A DNA stretch of 64,000 bases, taken from Hypomesus transpacificus (taxonomy: Eukaryota > Chordata > Actinopteri > Osmeriformes > Osmeridae). Both the position numbers and the translations under genes were made by a program. The stretch lies in NCBI RefSeq assembly GCF_021917145.1, contig NC_061062.1, positions 4,056,466-4,120,465 on the forward strand, read 5' to 3'. The notes under the pieces are model-generated. The model worked only from the letters and a program-made list of their open reading frames with translations, did no database searches and was not told where the DNA came from. Every line of letters begins with the position of its first letter. The stretch's first letter is position 1. Of this stretch, positions 25,701 to 35,300 are shown one piece after another.

Positions 25701-26868
25701 ACAGCTTGTCCTCTGAGCCAGAACCCAGAGGTCCAAACGTCTTCACCTGCAGGAGACAGGAGAGAAGGACGATTAGGAGAGGAATACGGCTACTTGTATG
25801 TTGGTCTGGTTCATTCACAGGCCTGTCAACGTGGGAGAACGTGGGTGTAGCTAAGTGGAAGTAGAGCATTTGATTGCAAATCAAGAGGTTGCAAGTTCGA
25901 ATCCCCTCTGTATGTTGCTTTTGATACAAGCTGCTGCTACATGCATACTTTACATCAACATGGCTACTCAGTCAGAATGACGTCTACAGTCTCAACTGTA
26001 AGGTGACTGGGGAAGGTTGGGTAGTGAGTGTCTGGGCCAGCGTGGTCACGTGACAGACCAACACCAGCAGGAAGTTTTCAAGATCATCCAACAACTTCCC
26101 CTCTGACCTCGACCTGTCATCCCTCTGCCTCCTCTACTAGGCCTTAACAGGAGTGTGGCTCCTGACGATACTCATCTCCTAGCGTACTTCTAGGGCCGCG
26201 TTCGGATTATCAAGTCAAACTTTCCTTTCTTGATAAATGTTTTGAAGCTTCCGTCACCTCCCTTTAAGTTTGCTTGGGAACAACCTACCTCATCCCGTTT
26301 CTTTGTTATTGCTGATGAATATTTAAGTGCAAAGACCCATGTCTTGCTATTTTAAGGATTCACTGGAATCCTATCATTGCCAAGTGTTAAGAAACGGAGA
26401 GGAGAGATGGCCACTAAACACTTTTGGGATGCAGCCCCAGGTGTATAGAGCACCTGACTAGCAGACTCCAGCTCGGTGACAGGTCAATAACACACATCAG
26501 CTCACTCTGGTCGGCCTCCGATGGCCTGCATAGCAATGGTTGAACTGATACCGTAACGTATAAACGTTTCTAAGTTTAAATACGTTACTGCCATCGTATT
26601 TACGGTTAGATTACAATCTTTATTATATTATTGTAGGGGCTACTGTCAAAATCTTAATTGAATTATTAGTTGTGAAGCACTAGCCTACTTCACATAACGT
26701 ACGCTGGGTTCAAATGAAACCTTAAGACGCCCGTGTCTAGTGTAAAGAGCACATTGTCAATAGGCTCCAATTCAACACTATAAATAAATAAAGAACACAG
26801 AAACTCACCCACACAACCAACGGCGTATCTATGAAGTTGCTCATCAACTCGGACACTGTAACATCCAT
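5911..26868 (-). CDS. ccdc88c: Daple (coiled-coil domain protein 88C), interrupted by an assembly gap
   Basis: Daple is a large cytoplasmic scaffold that binds Dishevelled and, through its GBA motif, activates Galpha-i downstream of Frizzled; family members also link to microtubules through a HOOK domain. The protein starts MDVTVSEL, like human Daple, and ends [12 protein letters not shown], including the GCV PDZ-binding tail. The coiled coil and the [11 protein letters not shown] core lie between. This separates it from the paralogues CCDC88A (girdin) and CCDC88B. Twenty-six exons totalling 5401 nt (~1799 residues) are visible; human Daple has about 2028. All junctions are GT-AG and phase-consistent except across the gap, where roughly 190-200 residues are absent. 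The start at 26868 is chosen by match to the family N terminus and the clean donor after codon 20. The gene lies head-to-tail behind catsperb. Confidence 0.97.
7642..7668 (-). other. ccdc88c: GBA (Galpha-binding-and-activating) motif of Daple
   Basis: Encodes MVTLEEFLY within exon 7615-7883. The phenylalanine that in mammalian Daple is critical for Galpha-i binding is kept. The human segment is MVTLEEFLE, so only the last position differs. It lies about 20 residues after a proline-glycine-leucine-alanine coding repeat. Confidence 0.9.
7690..7746 (-). repeat. ccdc88c: 12-bp coding minisatellite (PGLA repeats) in ccdc88c
   Basis: About three to four tandem copies of a 12-bp GC-rich unit (ggccgggggcga on plus) inside exon 7615-7883, read as [14 protein letters not shown]. 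The unit is a multiple of three, so copy-number changes would keep frame. It lies just N-terminal to the GBA motif. Confidence 0.85.
7890..8078. repeat. degenerate CAGA/CACA/GAGA low-complexity tract
   Basis: Irregular copies of 'gacagacacacacagacagg' beginning right at the acceptor of ccdc88c exon 7615-7883, so its complement (CTGTCTGTC...) serves as the polypyrimidine tract. Long open frames here on both strands are products of the repeat. Confidence 0.85.
8330..8802. repeat. 19-bp minisatellite with higher-order structure (agtgtagtactatagtaac)
   Basis: Tandem ~19-bp units with consensus agtgtagtactatagtaac, in the ccdc88c intron between exons 7883 and 8839. A spacer 'tctaatctaa' marks higher-order blocks and starts at 8421, 8545, 8688 and 8793. 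The blocks are therefore 124, 143 and 105 bp, differing by exactly one 19-bp monomer. Looser copies reach back to about 8216. Confidence 0.9.
8911..9026. repeat. CA microsatellite and CACCACAGAGA repeats
   Basis: (CA)n followed by irregular 'caccacagagaca' units immediately upstream, in transcript sense, of the acceptor of ccdc88c exon 8839-8907. Confidence 0.85.
10301..10412. repeat. 33-bp minisatellite, ~4 copies
   Basis: Units starting 'tgagacaggtggggggagag' at 10301, 10334, 10367 and 10399 (periods 33, 33, 32), in the ccdc88c intron between exons 10055 and 12401. Confidence 0.9.
11133..11437 (-). CDS. ccdc88c: candidate alternative 3'-terminal exon of ccdc88c
   Basis: An open segment lies between exons 12401-12663 and 9855-10055. 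On the minus strand it begins after a strong acceptor (cctccccag) at exactly the phase left by the exon ending at 12401. It runs through a proline/serine-rich repeat into [20 protein letters not shown], then [14 protein letters not shown], and stops at 11133-11135. Used as a terminal exon it would make a Daple isoform lacking the GBA motif and the PDZ-binding tail. An internal donor (gcgca|gtaaga) could instead make it a cassette. No homologue is known to me and the 5' half is repetitive, so this could be chance. Confidence 0.3.
11365..11455. repeat. tandem 'gggggcaggagggtgatgtc' units
   Basis: Two to three imperfect copies of a ~60-bp G-rich unit (gtgatgtcgag recurs at about 11361 and 11421). 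It overlaps the 5' half of the candidate alternative ccdc88c exon. Confidence 0.7.
12226..12378. repeat. CTGT-rich low-complexity tract (tgtctgtctgacttact)
   Basis: Irregular 'ctgtctgtctgacttact' units immediately on the intron side of the donor of ccdc88c exon 12401-12663. Confidence 0.85.
12996..16359 (-). CDS. ccdc88c: ccdc88c coiled-coil exons, second block
   Basis: Eight exons in transcript order: 16218-16359, 15840-16028, 15518-15679, 15032-15309, 14318-14461, 13802-13988, 13470-13615, 12996-13085. Landmarks are [89 protein letters not shown] and [17 protein letters not shown], all closely matching Daple/girdin. The donors of exons 15032-15309 and 15518-15679 are embedded in minisatellites made of copies of those same exon-intron edges (separate entries). 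Between exons lie simple repeats only, plus a SINE fragment at 14101-14188. Confidence 0.96.
14101..14188 (-). repeat. tRNA-derived SINE fragment
   Basis: Reads on the minus strand as a tRNA-like head (ggagctcagtggtaaagc, then gccggtttgaatc) followed by a truncated body. A related head on the plus strand is at about 36008-36112. Intronic in ccdc88c. Confidence 0.65.
14865..15035. repeat. ccdc88c: splice-donor minisatellite at ccdc88c exon 15032-15309
   Basis: Six copies of ttggccttacttg start at 14865, 14898, 14935, 14964, 14993 and 15022 (periods 33, 37, 29, 29, 29). On the transcribed strand each copy reads ctgcaggccaa|gtaagg. The exon itself ends ctgcagagcaa|gtaagg at 15032/15031. The array is therefore tandem copies of the exon's last bases plus its donor. 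All six keep the gtaagg consensus, so five decoy donors follow the real one within 170 bp. Confidence 0.9.
15378..15545. repeat. ccdc88c: splice-donor minisatellite at ccdc88c exon 15518-15679
   Basis: Five copies of cctgcagctt start at 15378, 15408, 15441, 15474 and 15517; the last is the true exon end. On the transcribed strand the unit is acagccaagctgcag followed by the intron start. The copies at 15517, 15408 and 15378 keep a GT donor; those at 15474 and 15441 have GC instead. The exonic part would encode HTQTAKLQ. Confidence 0.9.
17442..21137 (-). CDS. ccdc88c: ccdc88c coiled-coil exons, first block
   Basis: Nine exons in transcript order: 21056-21137, 20572-20730, 20202-20348, 19869-20013, 19583-19764, 19303-19440, 18280-18999, 17827-18156, 17442-17569. 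They encode an uninterrupted heptad-rich coiled coil with landmarks shared with human Daple: [45 protein letters not shown] (with the following GWELEQL), [14 protein letters not shown] and [10 protein letters not shown]. The 720-nt exon at 18280-18999 is by far the largest of the block. Its acceptor is preceded by an extreme poly-C tract (poly-G on the plus strand, 19001-19045). Phases chain without error through all nine. Confidence 0.96.
18170..18262 (-). repeat. SINE-like remnant with B-box
   Basis: Reads on the minus strand as ggttgctggttcaaatccc (tRNA B-box-like) with weak flanking tRNA similarity. It lies in the short ccdc88c intron between exons 18156 and 18280. Confidence 0.4.
19001..19046. 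repeat. extreme poly-G/poly-C tract at an acceptor
   Basis: A nearly pure G run on plus, broken only by single A bases, sits directly against the acceptor of the 720-nt ccdc88c exon (18280-18999). On the transcribed strand the whole polypyrimidine tract is C. Such a tract can form G-quadruplex/i-motif structures and is prone to assembly length errors. Confidence 0.9.
19066..19215 (-). repeat. tRNA-headed interspersed repeat
   Basis: On the minus strand it starts gctcaatgggtggagcgctt, carries a perfect-looking B box (cgggttcgaatct) and ends in a ctctctatgtctctcctgtg-type body near 'aataagccatgaaaaggcc'. This head-and-tail structure is common in fish interspersed repeats. Intronic in ccdc88c. 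Confidence 0.7.
20390..20562. repeat. GT-rich microsatellite (gtgtgtcggtct units)
   Basis: GT runs punctuated by 'cggtct' or 'tggtct', in the short ccdc88c intron between exons 20348 and 20572. The long open frames crossing it are repeat artefacts. Confidence 0.9.
21193..21292. other. assembly gap (100 N)
   Basis: Exactly 100 N, the conventional placeholder for a gap of unknown length. It lies in the ccdc88c intron between HOOK exon 3 (23365) and the exon at 21056-21137, where the exons for the rest of the HOOK domain and the start of the coiled coil should be. Confidence 1.
21293..23364. other. ccdc88c intron, no exon seen
   Basis: Searched for the missing HOOK exons in all frames; none is recognisable. 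It holds a GA-rich stretch (21380-21415), a degenerate tandem array of 'gcagagttcta' units (~22384-22525), and CA microsatellites near 22681-22705 and 22865-22915. Confidence 0.6.
23365..26868 (-). CDS. ccdc88c: ccdc88c exons 1-3: N-terminal half of HOOK domain
   Basis: Exon 1 is 26809-26868 (codons 1-20), exon 2 is 25646-25746 and exon 3 is 23365-23473. Together they encode 90 residues: the start MDVTVSEL, then [10 protein letters not shown] and [13 protein letters not shown], then [20 protein letters not shown] ending LYYQ. This is the first half of the HOOK (calponin-like) domain typical of girdin and Daple. Exon 2 ends two bases into a valine codon and exon 3 supplies the third base. The next expected residues (E-x-L-Q-Q-L...) are not found before the assembly gap. 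The intron between exons 2 and 3 (23474-25645) holds poly-G tracts at 23567-23589 and 24656-24668 and a long TCTC/TGTC run at 25427-25615, but no gene. Confidence 0.95.
25427..25615. repeat. TCTC/TGTC simple repeat
   Basis: Long pyrimidine-rich (tctctctctg)n run ending 30 bp before the donor of ccdc88c exon 2. Intronic. Confidence 0.9.
25848..25930 (+). repeat. tRNA-like SINE head
   Basis: gtgtagctaagtggaagtag is followed by a B-box-like aagttcgaatccc, resembling a decayed tRNA gene head without a recognisable SINE body. It lacks intact pairing, so I do not call it a tRNA gene. It lies in ccdc88c intron 1. Confidence 0.5.
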
Positions 26869-27862
26869 TTTGAGAAACTTCTTCGGACTATTCCACCCAA
26901 ATCGTAAATCCCAGACGGATTGTGAAGAAGATAAATTTTCCGTTGCTCATTCCCCGAGGCTAGGGACCGAGCAAAGCCGCTCAAGGCAGAACAATGCCGC
27001 GAGGCATCGATATCCCCCGCACGTTGGGACTATTGTTTCACGGTCCCAAGCACGTTAGGCACTCCGGGTCTCCAAGACGTAAAAACTACGGAAAAGTCTT
27101 ATGGAAAAGTAATATCCAGGTCGGACGGATTTGAAAATATAATTATATAAGTTGCCAGGTCTCTAGTAGACCAAGACACAATCTTCTTAAACAAAAGTTC
27201 TGCAGTGCAAAAGAAAACAGTTGCCAGGCAATCCGACCACGCAAACGGACTACAAAGTAGCAGATCTTACTGGAGCTGTGCCATGGAGGTGTAACGGACA
27301 ACTGTTCTCCATAAATAGAGTACCTCGCAGCCAGAAACTAAAGTTTCAAATGTTTCAGCTGAAGAAAAAGGTTTTCCAGCCCCATGTTTCAGACCTTTCC
27401 GCACGTTAGCCTATTTATCTCACATCACCATCAACCTGTAAACGCATGAAATGCAGGCTTCACCGACTGCAGCGCCAGCCAATACCGACCCATCAACTCG
27501 AACAAACTGAGAGTGAAAACAGCCAATGAACGAGTCCAGACAAGTGATCTAAAGTCGACGTGACGTAATTAAATGAAAGGAAACTATCTGATGTTGACTT
27601 CGTTAGATGCTGTCCTGGGATCAGCAGCTGGTTCTTCCCAGGACTAGGTTCTCTGTCAGATAAAAAAACAAATAGCAGATCCAAGATCAGCGCCTGGCAG
27701 AATCGCTCCTCCATTCCTGATACTGCTAATAGTGTTACCTAACAGCACCCTCTACTGTCTGGTCTCATTTCACCCCCACCAAAGCAACACTTCCCTACAC
27801 TGGAACCACCACCACCAATAACACACGGCTTCAATATTACAGTCCAGTGAATATGTCAACAT
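26869..27862. other. ccdc88c 5' UTR/promoter and intergenic space
   Basis: About 1 kb separates the ccdc88c start codon from the probable catsperb poly(A) signal at 27863. The ccdc88c promoter and 5' UTR must lie here or begin here, but I see no TATA box or other decisive core element. No additional gene is visible; the antisense open frame at 26831-27058 is a shadow. Confidence 0.5.
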
Positions 27863-27868
27863 TTTATT
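27863..27868 (-). promoter_or_regulatory. poly(A) signal AATAAA of catsperb
   Basis: tttatt on plus, 137 bp after the catsperb stop codon; the only good hexamer in the region. A 3' UTR of roughly 150 bp is implied. Confidence 0.65.
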
Positions 27869-28004
27869 ATGCAGCAGAAAAACTAACAATCGTACCCCAC
27901 TCTCCCCAAAAAGCGAAAAAGAACAGTATAAAACATGAACATGTCACTAAACAGAAACAACAGTTTCAGTCTTGAATTGTGTCTGTCGACATGTCTGTGC
28001 GTTC

Positions 28005-30774
28005 CTAGTTTAGTGTGCTGGAGTCAGTAGTGGCGGGGGCTACAGATGCTTTGCGCTTATTAATCATGGTTTGGATGCGGCTCTTGGTCGGCATGGAAAC
28101 GCTGTTGTAATTGAGCAGGAAGCCGACCAGCAGCAGGCCCCCCAGGATGATGGCGGTCATGTTGTTGATGAGGTAGTGGGTGGGGAACGCCAGAGGAGCC
28201 TCGTCCACATAGATCTACAACACAGACAGAACAGGACAGGGCCACAGGGTTTAGTACACACACGTACACATTCAGGCTCAGAGAGCTTCTGTAGTTCCAC
28301 TTCTATCCAGAGAGTCTACAGACCTGCACTGGCTCAACCAGGTCACACAGGGTTCTAGATATGCAGTGAGATAGAGAGGTCTAGATCTAGAGGTGTATAG
28401 AGAGGAAAGGGTTCCACAGACCTGCACCTCGTCCACTAGGTCACACAGCACCACCCCTGGGATGACGGCGATTCTGAAGTGGAACAGCTCTGAGCCCTAG
28501 AGGGAGAGATGGAGGGAGGGGGGAGAGGGAGGGGGAGAGATGGAGGGAGAGGGAGGGAGAGATGGAGGGAAGGGGGAGAGGGAGAGATGGAGGCAGGGGG
28601 AGAGATAGAGGGAGGGGGGAGAGATAGAGGGAGGGGGGAGAGGGAGAGATGGAGAGGGAGGGAGAGATGGAGGGAAGGGGGAGACACTGAAAGAGGGACA
28701 GATTGTTGCGCTGAGCATCTCAAACTACGGGCCGTTATTTAGCACTAACCCCTGTAATACTGTTCGAACTGTGCACTTGTACTCCTTGATTATCTGCTGC
28801 ACTGTTCGTACGTCACTTTGGCTAAAAGCGTCTTTCTAAATGAATACATGTAAATGTGTTTAGTGCTGATTGATTCATTCTGATTAAGACTGACTCGTTC
28901 CGACTGGTGGGCAGGAGTTGATACGTACAAACAGGCTGATTTGCAGGCCCTTTGGATTGTAAAGGGTCTCGTTCAGGGTGCTCAGGTACCGTCTCATCCT
29001 GGTCACGGTGGGGGTGACATCAGAGACTGTGGACACACACACAGGTCACAGAATGGATGCGTGCGCATGTGTGTGTGTTGGTGTTTGGTGTGTGTTGGTG
29101 TTTGGTGTGTGTTGGTGTGTGTTAGTGTGTGTGCTCGTGTGTGTTGGTGTTCGGTGTGTGTTGGTGTGTGTTGGTGTGTGTTGGTGTGTGTTGGTGTGTG
29201 TTGGTGTGTGTTGGTGTGTGTGCTCGTGTGTGTTGGTGTTCGGTGTGTGTTGGTGTTTGGTGTGTGTTGGTGTTCGGTGTGTGTTGGTGTGTGTTAGTGT
29301 GTGTGTTGGTGTGTGTTGGTGTGTGTTGGTGTGTGTGTCACATGTGATGCCCCAGCTGGTCCTGTTGTTGACTTCTGTGACGGTGACGAAGTAGGGGGAC
29401 ATGAGTGGTTGGTCAGGGTGATCGGCCCTCCTCAGAAACATAGAAAAGTTGAATTTGGTGACTGGATAAAGCATCCTATGGACCTGGACAACAAACAAAC
29501 AACACACACACATTTTACATTAAGTCATTTAGCAGACGCTCTTATCCAGAGCGACTTACAGTAAGTACAGGGACATTCTCCCCTTCAAGTAGGGTGAAGT
29601 GCCTTGCCCAAGGACACAACGTCATTTGGCACAGCCGGGAATCGAACTGGCAACCTTCTGATTACTAGCCCGATTCCCTCACCGCTCAGCCACCTGACAC
29701 ACACAGAAACCAGTATATTATCTTCCAGACCAAGCCAAAGAGTAGCGTCTGGTTCAGTGATAGTGATGTGTGTTCACCCTCACCCTCTGTCTGCAGTCAG
29801 AGTTGATGGCCAGAGGAGAGACTCTTAGATGGTCTGTACAGCCACACTCCTCCAGTGTCTTCTTCCCGGCACATTGCTTAAAACGCCCTGAGTTCTACAC
29901 ACACAGGAAGCCAGAAGAAGTTCAAGCACATTTCAAGAGGCCCTAGAGAAGGTTTACAGGGTGCTAAGAACTATAAAAAGACAGGAAAACAGTGCAAATA
30001 GTTGTGCGACTACATGTCAGAGCAGGTAACCTTGGAGATATGGTAATGTTCCCGTGGGCGGGGCTTGCTGGGGTCAGCGTTATAGATGTTATCGGTGGTT
30101 GGGATCAGGACCCCCAGCTCTGAGGGAGGGCGGTAGTTCACCTGAACACACACACACACACAGCTCTGAGGGAGGGCGGTAGTTCACCTGAACACACACA
30201 CACACACAGCTCTGAGGGAGGGCGGTAGTTCACCTGAACACACACACACACCAACACACGCAATCATACCACTGAACATGAAGCACTGAACCATGGAACC
30301 TCCCTCCCTGGCTCTCAGTCCTACCGGCAGGTCAAAGAGCCTCTTGTTATCCAGCTCATCCCTAGGATCACCCAAGAGCCATTCCTCATTGCTGATTGGC
30401 TTCAGGCGCTGGTAGACGATACTGAGGCCTTCTGGGCAGGAGTTCTGCAGCGTGAAGGTGAAGGAGGAGGAGTCACACAACAGAGAGGCTTCTGGGATGA
30501 ACACTGTCACCGTGGTAGTGGCCTGGTGGACACACAAACACACACACACAAGCTGAGCACGACTGTGGACAGAAGGATGGATGATTATGGCTGGCTGCCT
30601 GGCTGGCTGGATGCCTGGCTGGCTGTACCTTCCTGCAGAGGTGGCTGAAGGCGGTGAGTGTGAGGATGTGGTTGTTGCTGTAGTCCCAGGAGTGTCTGGC
30701 TGTCACTCTGATGGCCAGTGGGTTGGTCAGCATCACAAACATAAACTTCTTTTTGTACACCATAGGCACGGCTG

Positions 30775-30835
<61 letters not shown>

Positions 30836-31737
30836 CACACACAAACCTTTAAACCTGAGTGACTAATCCCCATAGAAAACACACACACACACAGGTTTGC
30901 CCCTCACAGTGATCGGCCATGAAGGCCTTGAAGGTGAAGTTGAGCTCCTCGCGGACGTTGATGCGGATGAGGGCGTTACTCGTCATGTGGTCCATGGAGT
31001 GCAGGGCGTGGCGACACGACCCCTCCTTCATGACCCAGTCCTCCGTCCCCATCGCGGAGAACAGGAGCCAGTGGCCCTTGTACTGCATCGTTTGGGGCTG
31101 GATGAGGGCTGGCATGGTGGGCTTGGCCACAGCCACCCCCCCCTTCAGAACACTTAAGATGATGTAGCTGCTGTAACCGGGGGAAACCACGGTCTTACCA
31201 ATATGACTGGAGTTGAAGGCAAGAGCTGGATCTATTAGGCCAAGAGACAGACGGACAGAGAAGAACATCTATACCTTTACATCCAAAGTGAACCACATAT
31301 CATCAGCTCTCGTTTTGAGTGGAATATTCCTTTAACCGTCTCACCTTGGCTCTGAACCACCAGATTGACCACAAAGCCATTTGGATCTTTTCTTATCACC
31401 AGTAGGTTGCAATGCTGAATAGGTTCGTCCCTCAGGCTGGCTGCTCTGATTGGCAAAAGGATCTCTCCTGAGACCATGCTATCAAAACCCCTGAAGTAGT
31501 GCTTCAAGAACACCTCCTTTATCACCACCATGCCTCCATCACTGGATACACACACACACACACAAGTTCAAGTCTTTTATTTGTCAGGTACACAGAACAA
31601 CACAAGGTTAGACTGGGCACTGAAATTCTTAAGACAAGACAACGCAAGCACCTGGCACGACATAACATTAGGTTTTAGCGGAGTTCTTGTCGGCGCGGCC
31701 ATCTCTAAGGCGCACCGAAAGCCAATCAGGCATTTTC

Positions 31738-31770
<33 letters not shown>

Positions 31771-32373
31771 AGGCTCAAAAGGACAAAAGAGGAGACGAGC
31801 AAGTGTGTGTGTGTGTATGTGTGTGTATGTGTGTGTGTGTGTGTATGTGTGTGAAAATGCCCACCTGAAGTAGATGACCTTGCCCACATGGTCCAGTGAG
31901 AACGTATTGTACAGCACAGGGGGGTTAGCGTGTTGGTCAGCGTGACTGTGGACCGCCACAGTCCTGTTTTCTATGGGGCTGTGCACATGCAGCAACACGG
32001 TGTGATCTGTGGTGTACTGCAGCGCCAGGGGCCGGTCCAAACTCATCCTGTGTTCCTGTGGCAACAAACGTCAACAGACACCACAGGATCCTTACTGGGC
32101 TTAATGATTGGTTGAGCTCCAAATGACAACCGACACCCCGTAAACGGCTTTGTTCGTTTTTTGCAAGGGGCTGATTCTCAAAAGGGGAGGAGGTTTCGCA
32201 GGGTCACACGGCTAGCGTCACCTTGATATTCCTGTTCATGTCGATGGTCCTGTATCTGATGCCAGTGCGGCTGTTTGGGTCCAGCTGAACGCTCGTCAGG
32301 ATATCCATGTGATCACAGACCAGACTGCTGTTCAGCGCCACGGTTTCGTGCAGAGAAGCATACCTGGCCTGGC
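28005..32373 (-). CDS. catsperb: catsperb exons 14-25 (C-terminal ectodomain, TM helix, tail)
   Basis: Exons in transcript order: 32222-32373, 31865-32055, 31345-31541, 30908-31231, 30629-30771, 30325-30522, 30031-30141, 29784-29894, 29342-29483, 28929-29026, 28422-28496, 28005-28214 (stop TAG at 28005-28007). Exon 17 (30908-31231) is the largest and holds [14 protein letters not shown]. The last exon encodes [15 protein letters not shown], the transmembrane stretch [16 protein letters not shown] and a Lys/Arg-rich tail. The acceptor of exon 20 (30141) is triplicated in a 46-bp repeat. All phases close exactly on the stop codon. Confidence 0.95.
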
Positions 32374-35300
32374 CTGGGGGGGGTAGGGGGAAGCAGCGGA
32401 TCAGGAGCAAGCAGACCTTTATTGATAGGAGGAGTTTGACGTTTTTTCGAACCCTTTCCAAGGTCAATAGGTCACTTGGGGAAGGTTCCCTCTGCTCAGA
32501 TATGACATGAGGACTCTAGCTTAGGAAGCAGCAGTAGGACGTCGCAGCACCTTGATGAGTTACCATATTGTCATGTATCCCTTCGAAGGATAGAAACGTC
32601 ATTACCGCATGCAGTGCGCTAAACTACAGTACATTTACACTTGTTCACTCCAATGTATGCAAGTCACTCTGTAAGTCATTCAACCACCAAGTGCTGTATC
32701 ACCAATGGACCAATGATTCCCAAGTGGCTACTCATAAACCATCCTGATCAACCCATGTTATTGATATTGTCAGTTTATCCTCGGACATCAATTCTTTCTT
32801 TAGGAACATCATCTCAGCAGATGACCTTGTCAGTACACAGTGTGTGTGGCTACCTGACTTCATGATGTACAGGTGTCCCTGCATGTCCTTGTCAGTACAC
32901 AGTGTGTGTGGCTACCTGACTTCATGATGTACAGGTGTCCCTGCATGTCCTTGTCAGTACACAGTGTGTGTGGCTACCTGACTTCATGATGTACAGGTGT
33001 CCCTGCATGTCCTTGTCAGTACACAGTGTGTGTGGCTACCTGACTTCATGATGTACAGGTGTCCCTGCATGTCCTTGTCAGTACACAGTGTGTGTGGCTA
33101 CCTGACTTCATGATGGACAGGTGTCCCTGCATGTCCTTGTCAGTACACAGTGTGTGTGGCTACCTGACTTCATGATGTACAGGTGTCCCTGCATGTCCTT
33201 GTCAGTACACAGTGTGTGTGGCTACCTGACTTCATGATGGACAGGTGTCCCTGCATGTCCTTGTCAGTACACAGTGTGTGTGGCTACCTGACTTCATGAT
33301 GTACAGGTGTCCCTGCATGTCCTTGTCAGTACACAGTGTGTGTGGCTACCTGACTTCATGATGTACAGGTGTCCCTGCATGTCCTTGTCAGTACACAGTG
33401 TGTGTGGCTACCTGACTTCATGATGTACAGGTGTCCCTGCATGTCCTTGTCAGTACACAGTGTGTGTGGCTACCTGACTTCATGATGGACAGGTGTCCCT
33501 GCATGTCCTTGTCAGTACACAGTGTGTGTGGCTACCTGACTTCATGATGTACAGGTGTCCCTGCTCGGTGGAGAACACCACCACTCCACTGGCCGAGCAG
33601 ATCACCGCATCCACCACTGGGGAGAACCTCAGGGTGAACACCCATTTGAAGGAAGAGCCCCTGTCTGTGGACATCCACACCTACACACACACACACACAC
33701 ACACGCACAAGGGACAACACACACACACACAAGGGAAAACACACAGCATACGCACTCAAGGGAAAACACACACAACAACAGAAACATTTAATGAGGTTAA
33801 GGATAAAAATCAACCGGGTCTGATGTTTTTCTGTGCTGTGATTGGTCACCTCGGAGCCGTAGAGTATCACATTGTTGCTCATCATGATGACGCCTATTGG
33901 CACAAAACTGATCTGCACTGGAGGAAACTTGGTACGAGTATGAAAAGTGTCTGACCCAGGTTTTGTCCCAAAGACGGAAACCATTGCACCTTCCTATGGG
34001 AAACCAGAAAAATGGTTTCAGTCAGTCTGTGTTTGTGTATGTGCATATGTATGCGTGTGTGTGTGTGTGTGAGCATGTGTGTGTGTGTGGGTGGGCAGGG
34101 GGGCTAACCTCTGTGTAGGAGAGCAGCAGACCCGTATGCTGGTGACGGTCGTGGAGAAAGGACAGGTAGCGATGGCGGGCATTCTTCTTCAGCTCAGCTT
34201 CAGATGCCCGGCAGATGGACCATTTTATAAACGGATACTCACTGTACACACACCTGGAGTTCTACACACACACACACACACGCACACACACACACACACA
34301 GAGACACACACACACACACACACAGAGACACAGAGACATACACACACACACACAGACACAGAGACACAGAGACACAGAGACACAGAGACACACACACACA
34401 CACACAGAGACACAGACACAGAGACACAGAGACACACACACACACACACACACACACAGAGACACAGACACACACACAGAGACACAGAGACACACACACA
34501 CACACAGACACAGAGACACAGAGACACACACACACACACAGTCCAGTCAGCTCCCACACACTGGGGTGTCTGGTGGTCTGACGTGAAGATCCCATCCCTA
34601 CCTGGTTCTCTCCTTCTCCCTCGTTGTTAATCAGACTGACGATGTCATCTAATTCGACAGAGAATCTGATTAAGTGGGTTTGGCGGGGCACACGACATAG
34701 ATGAGATGATCGTGTAGGTGATGTGTAGGTGACACTGAGGTACCATCGAAGTATAAGCGATCTGTGCAACACTGAGAGGAGAACCACATGGTGGTGGAGG
34801 AGTAGTCCATCTGGAGAGAACACCAAAGAGGAGAGGAGAGAGAAAGAGAGAGAGACAAAGAGGAGAGGTGAGAGAAAGACAGAGAGACAAAGAGGAGAGG
34901 AGAGAGAAAGAGAGAGAAACAAAGAGGAGAGGAGGGAGAAGGACAGAGAGACAAAAAGGAGAGGAGAGAGAAAGAGACAAAGAGGAGAGGAGGGAGAAAG
35001 AGAGAGAGACAAAGAGGAGAGGAGAGAGAGACAAAGAGGAGAGGAGGGAGAAGGACAGAGAGACAAAAAGGAGAGGAGAGAGAAAGAGACAAAGAGGAGA
35101 GGAGGGAGAAAGAGAGAGACAAAAAGGAGAGGAGGGAGAAGGACAGAGAGACAAAAAGGAGAGGAGAGAGAAAGAGACAAAGAGGAGAGGAGGGAGGGAA
35201 GAAGATGGAGAGTGAGAGGGGTCAGAGGACCAGAGACGGATGCATCAGTAACAGACTATACCATATGATCACTCAACTTGACTCTACTTTTGTTTGACTC

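Noticed and set aside
25848..25920. Possible tRNA gene
   Set aside because: Has a B-box-like sequence but acceptor and anticodon arms do not pair; more likely a SINE head.
29046..29513. CRISPR-like regular repeats in the GTGTGTTGGT tract
   Set aside because: A vertebrate minisatellite of 10-bp units without unique spacers; not a CRISPR array.
34239..35180. 313-codon minus-strand open frame rich in Ser, Leu, Cys and Val
   Set aside because: Runs through GA and CA simple repeats that lack stops in this frame, and overlaps true catsperb exons in other frames.
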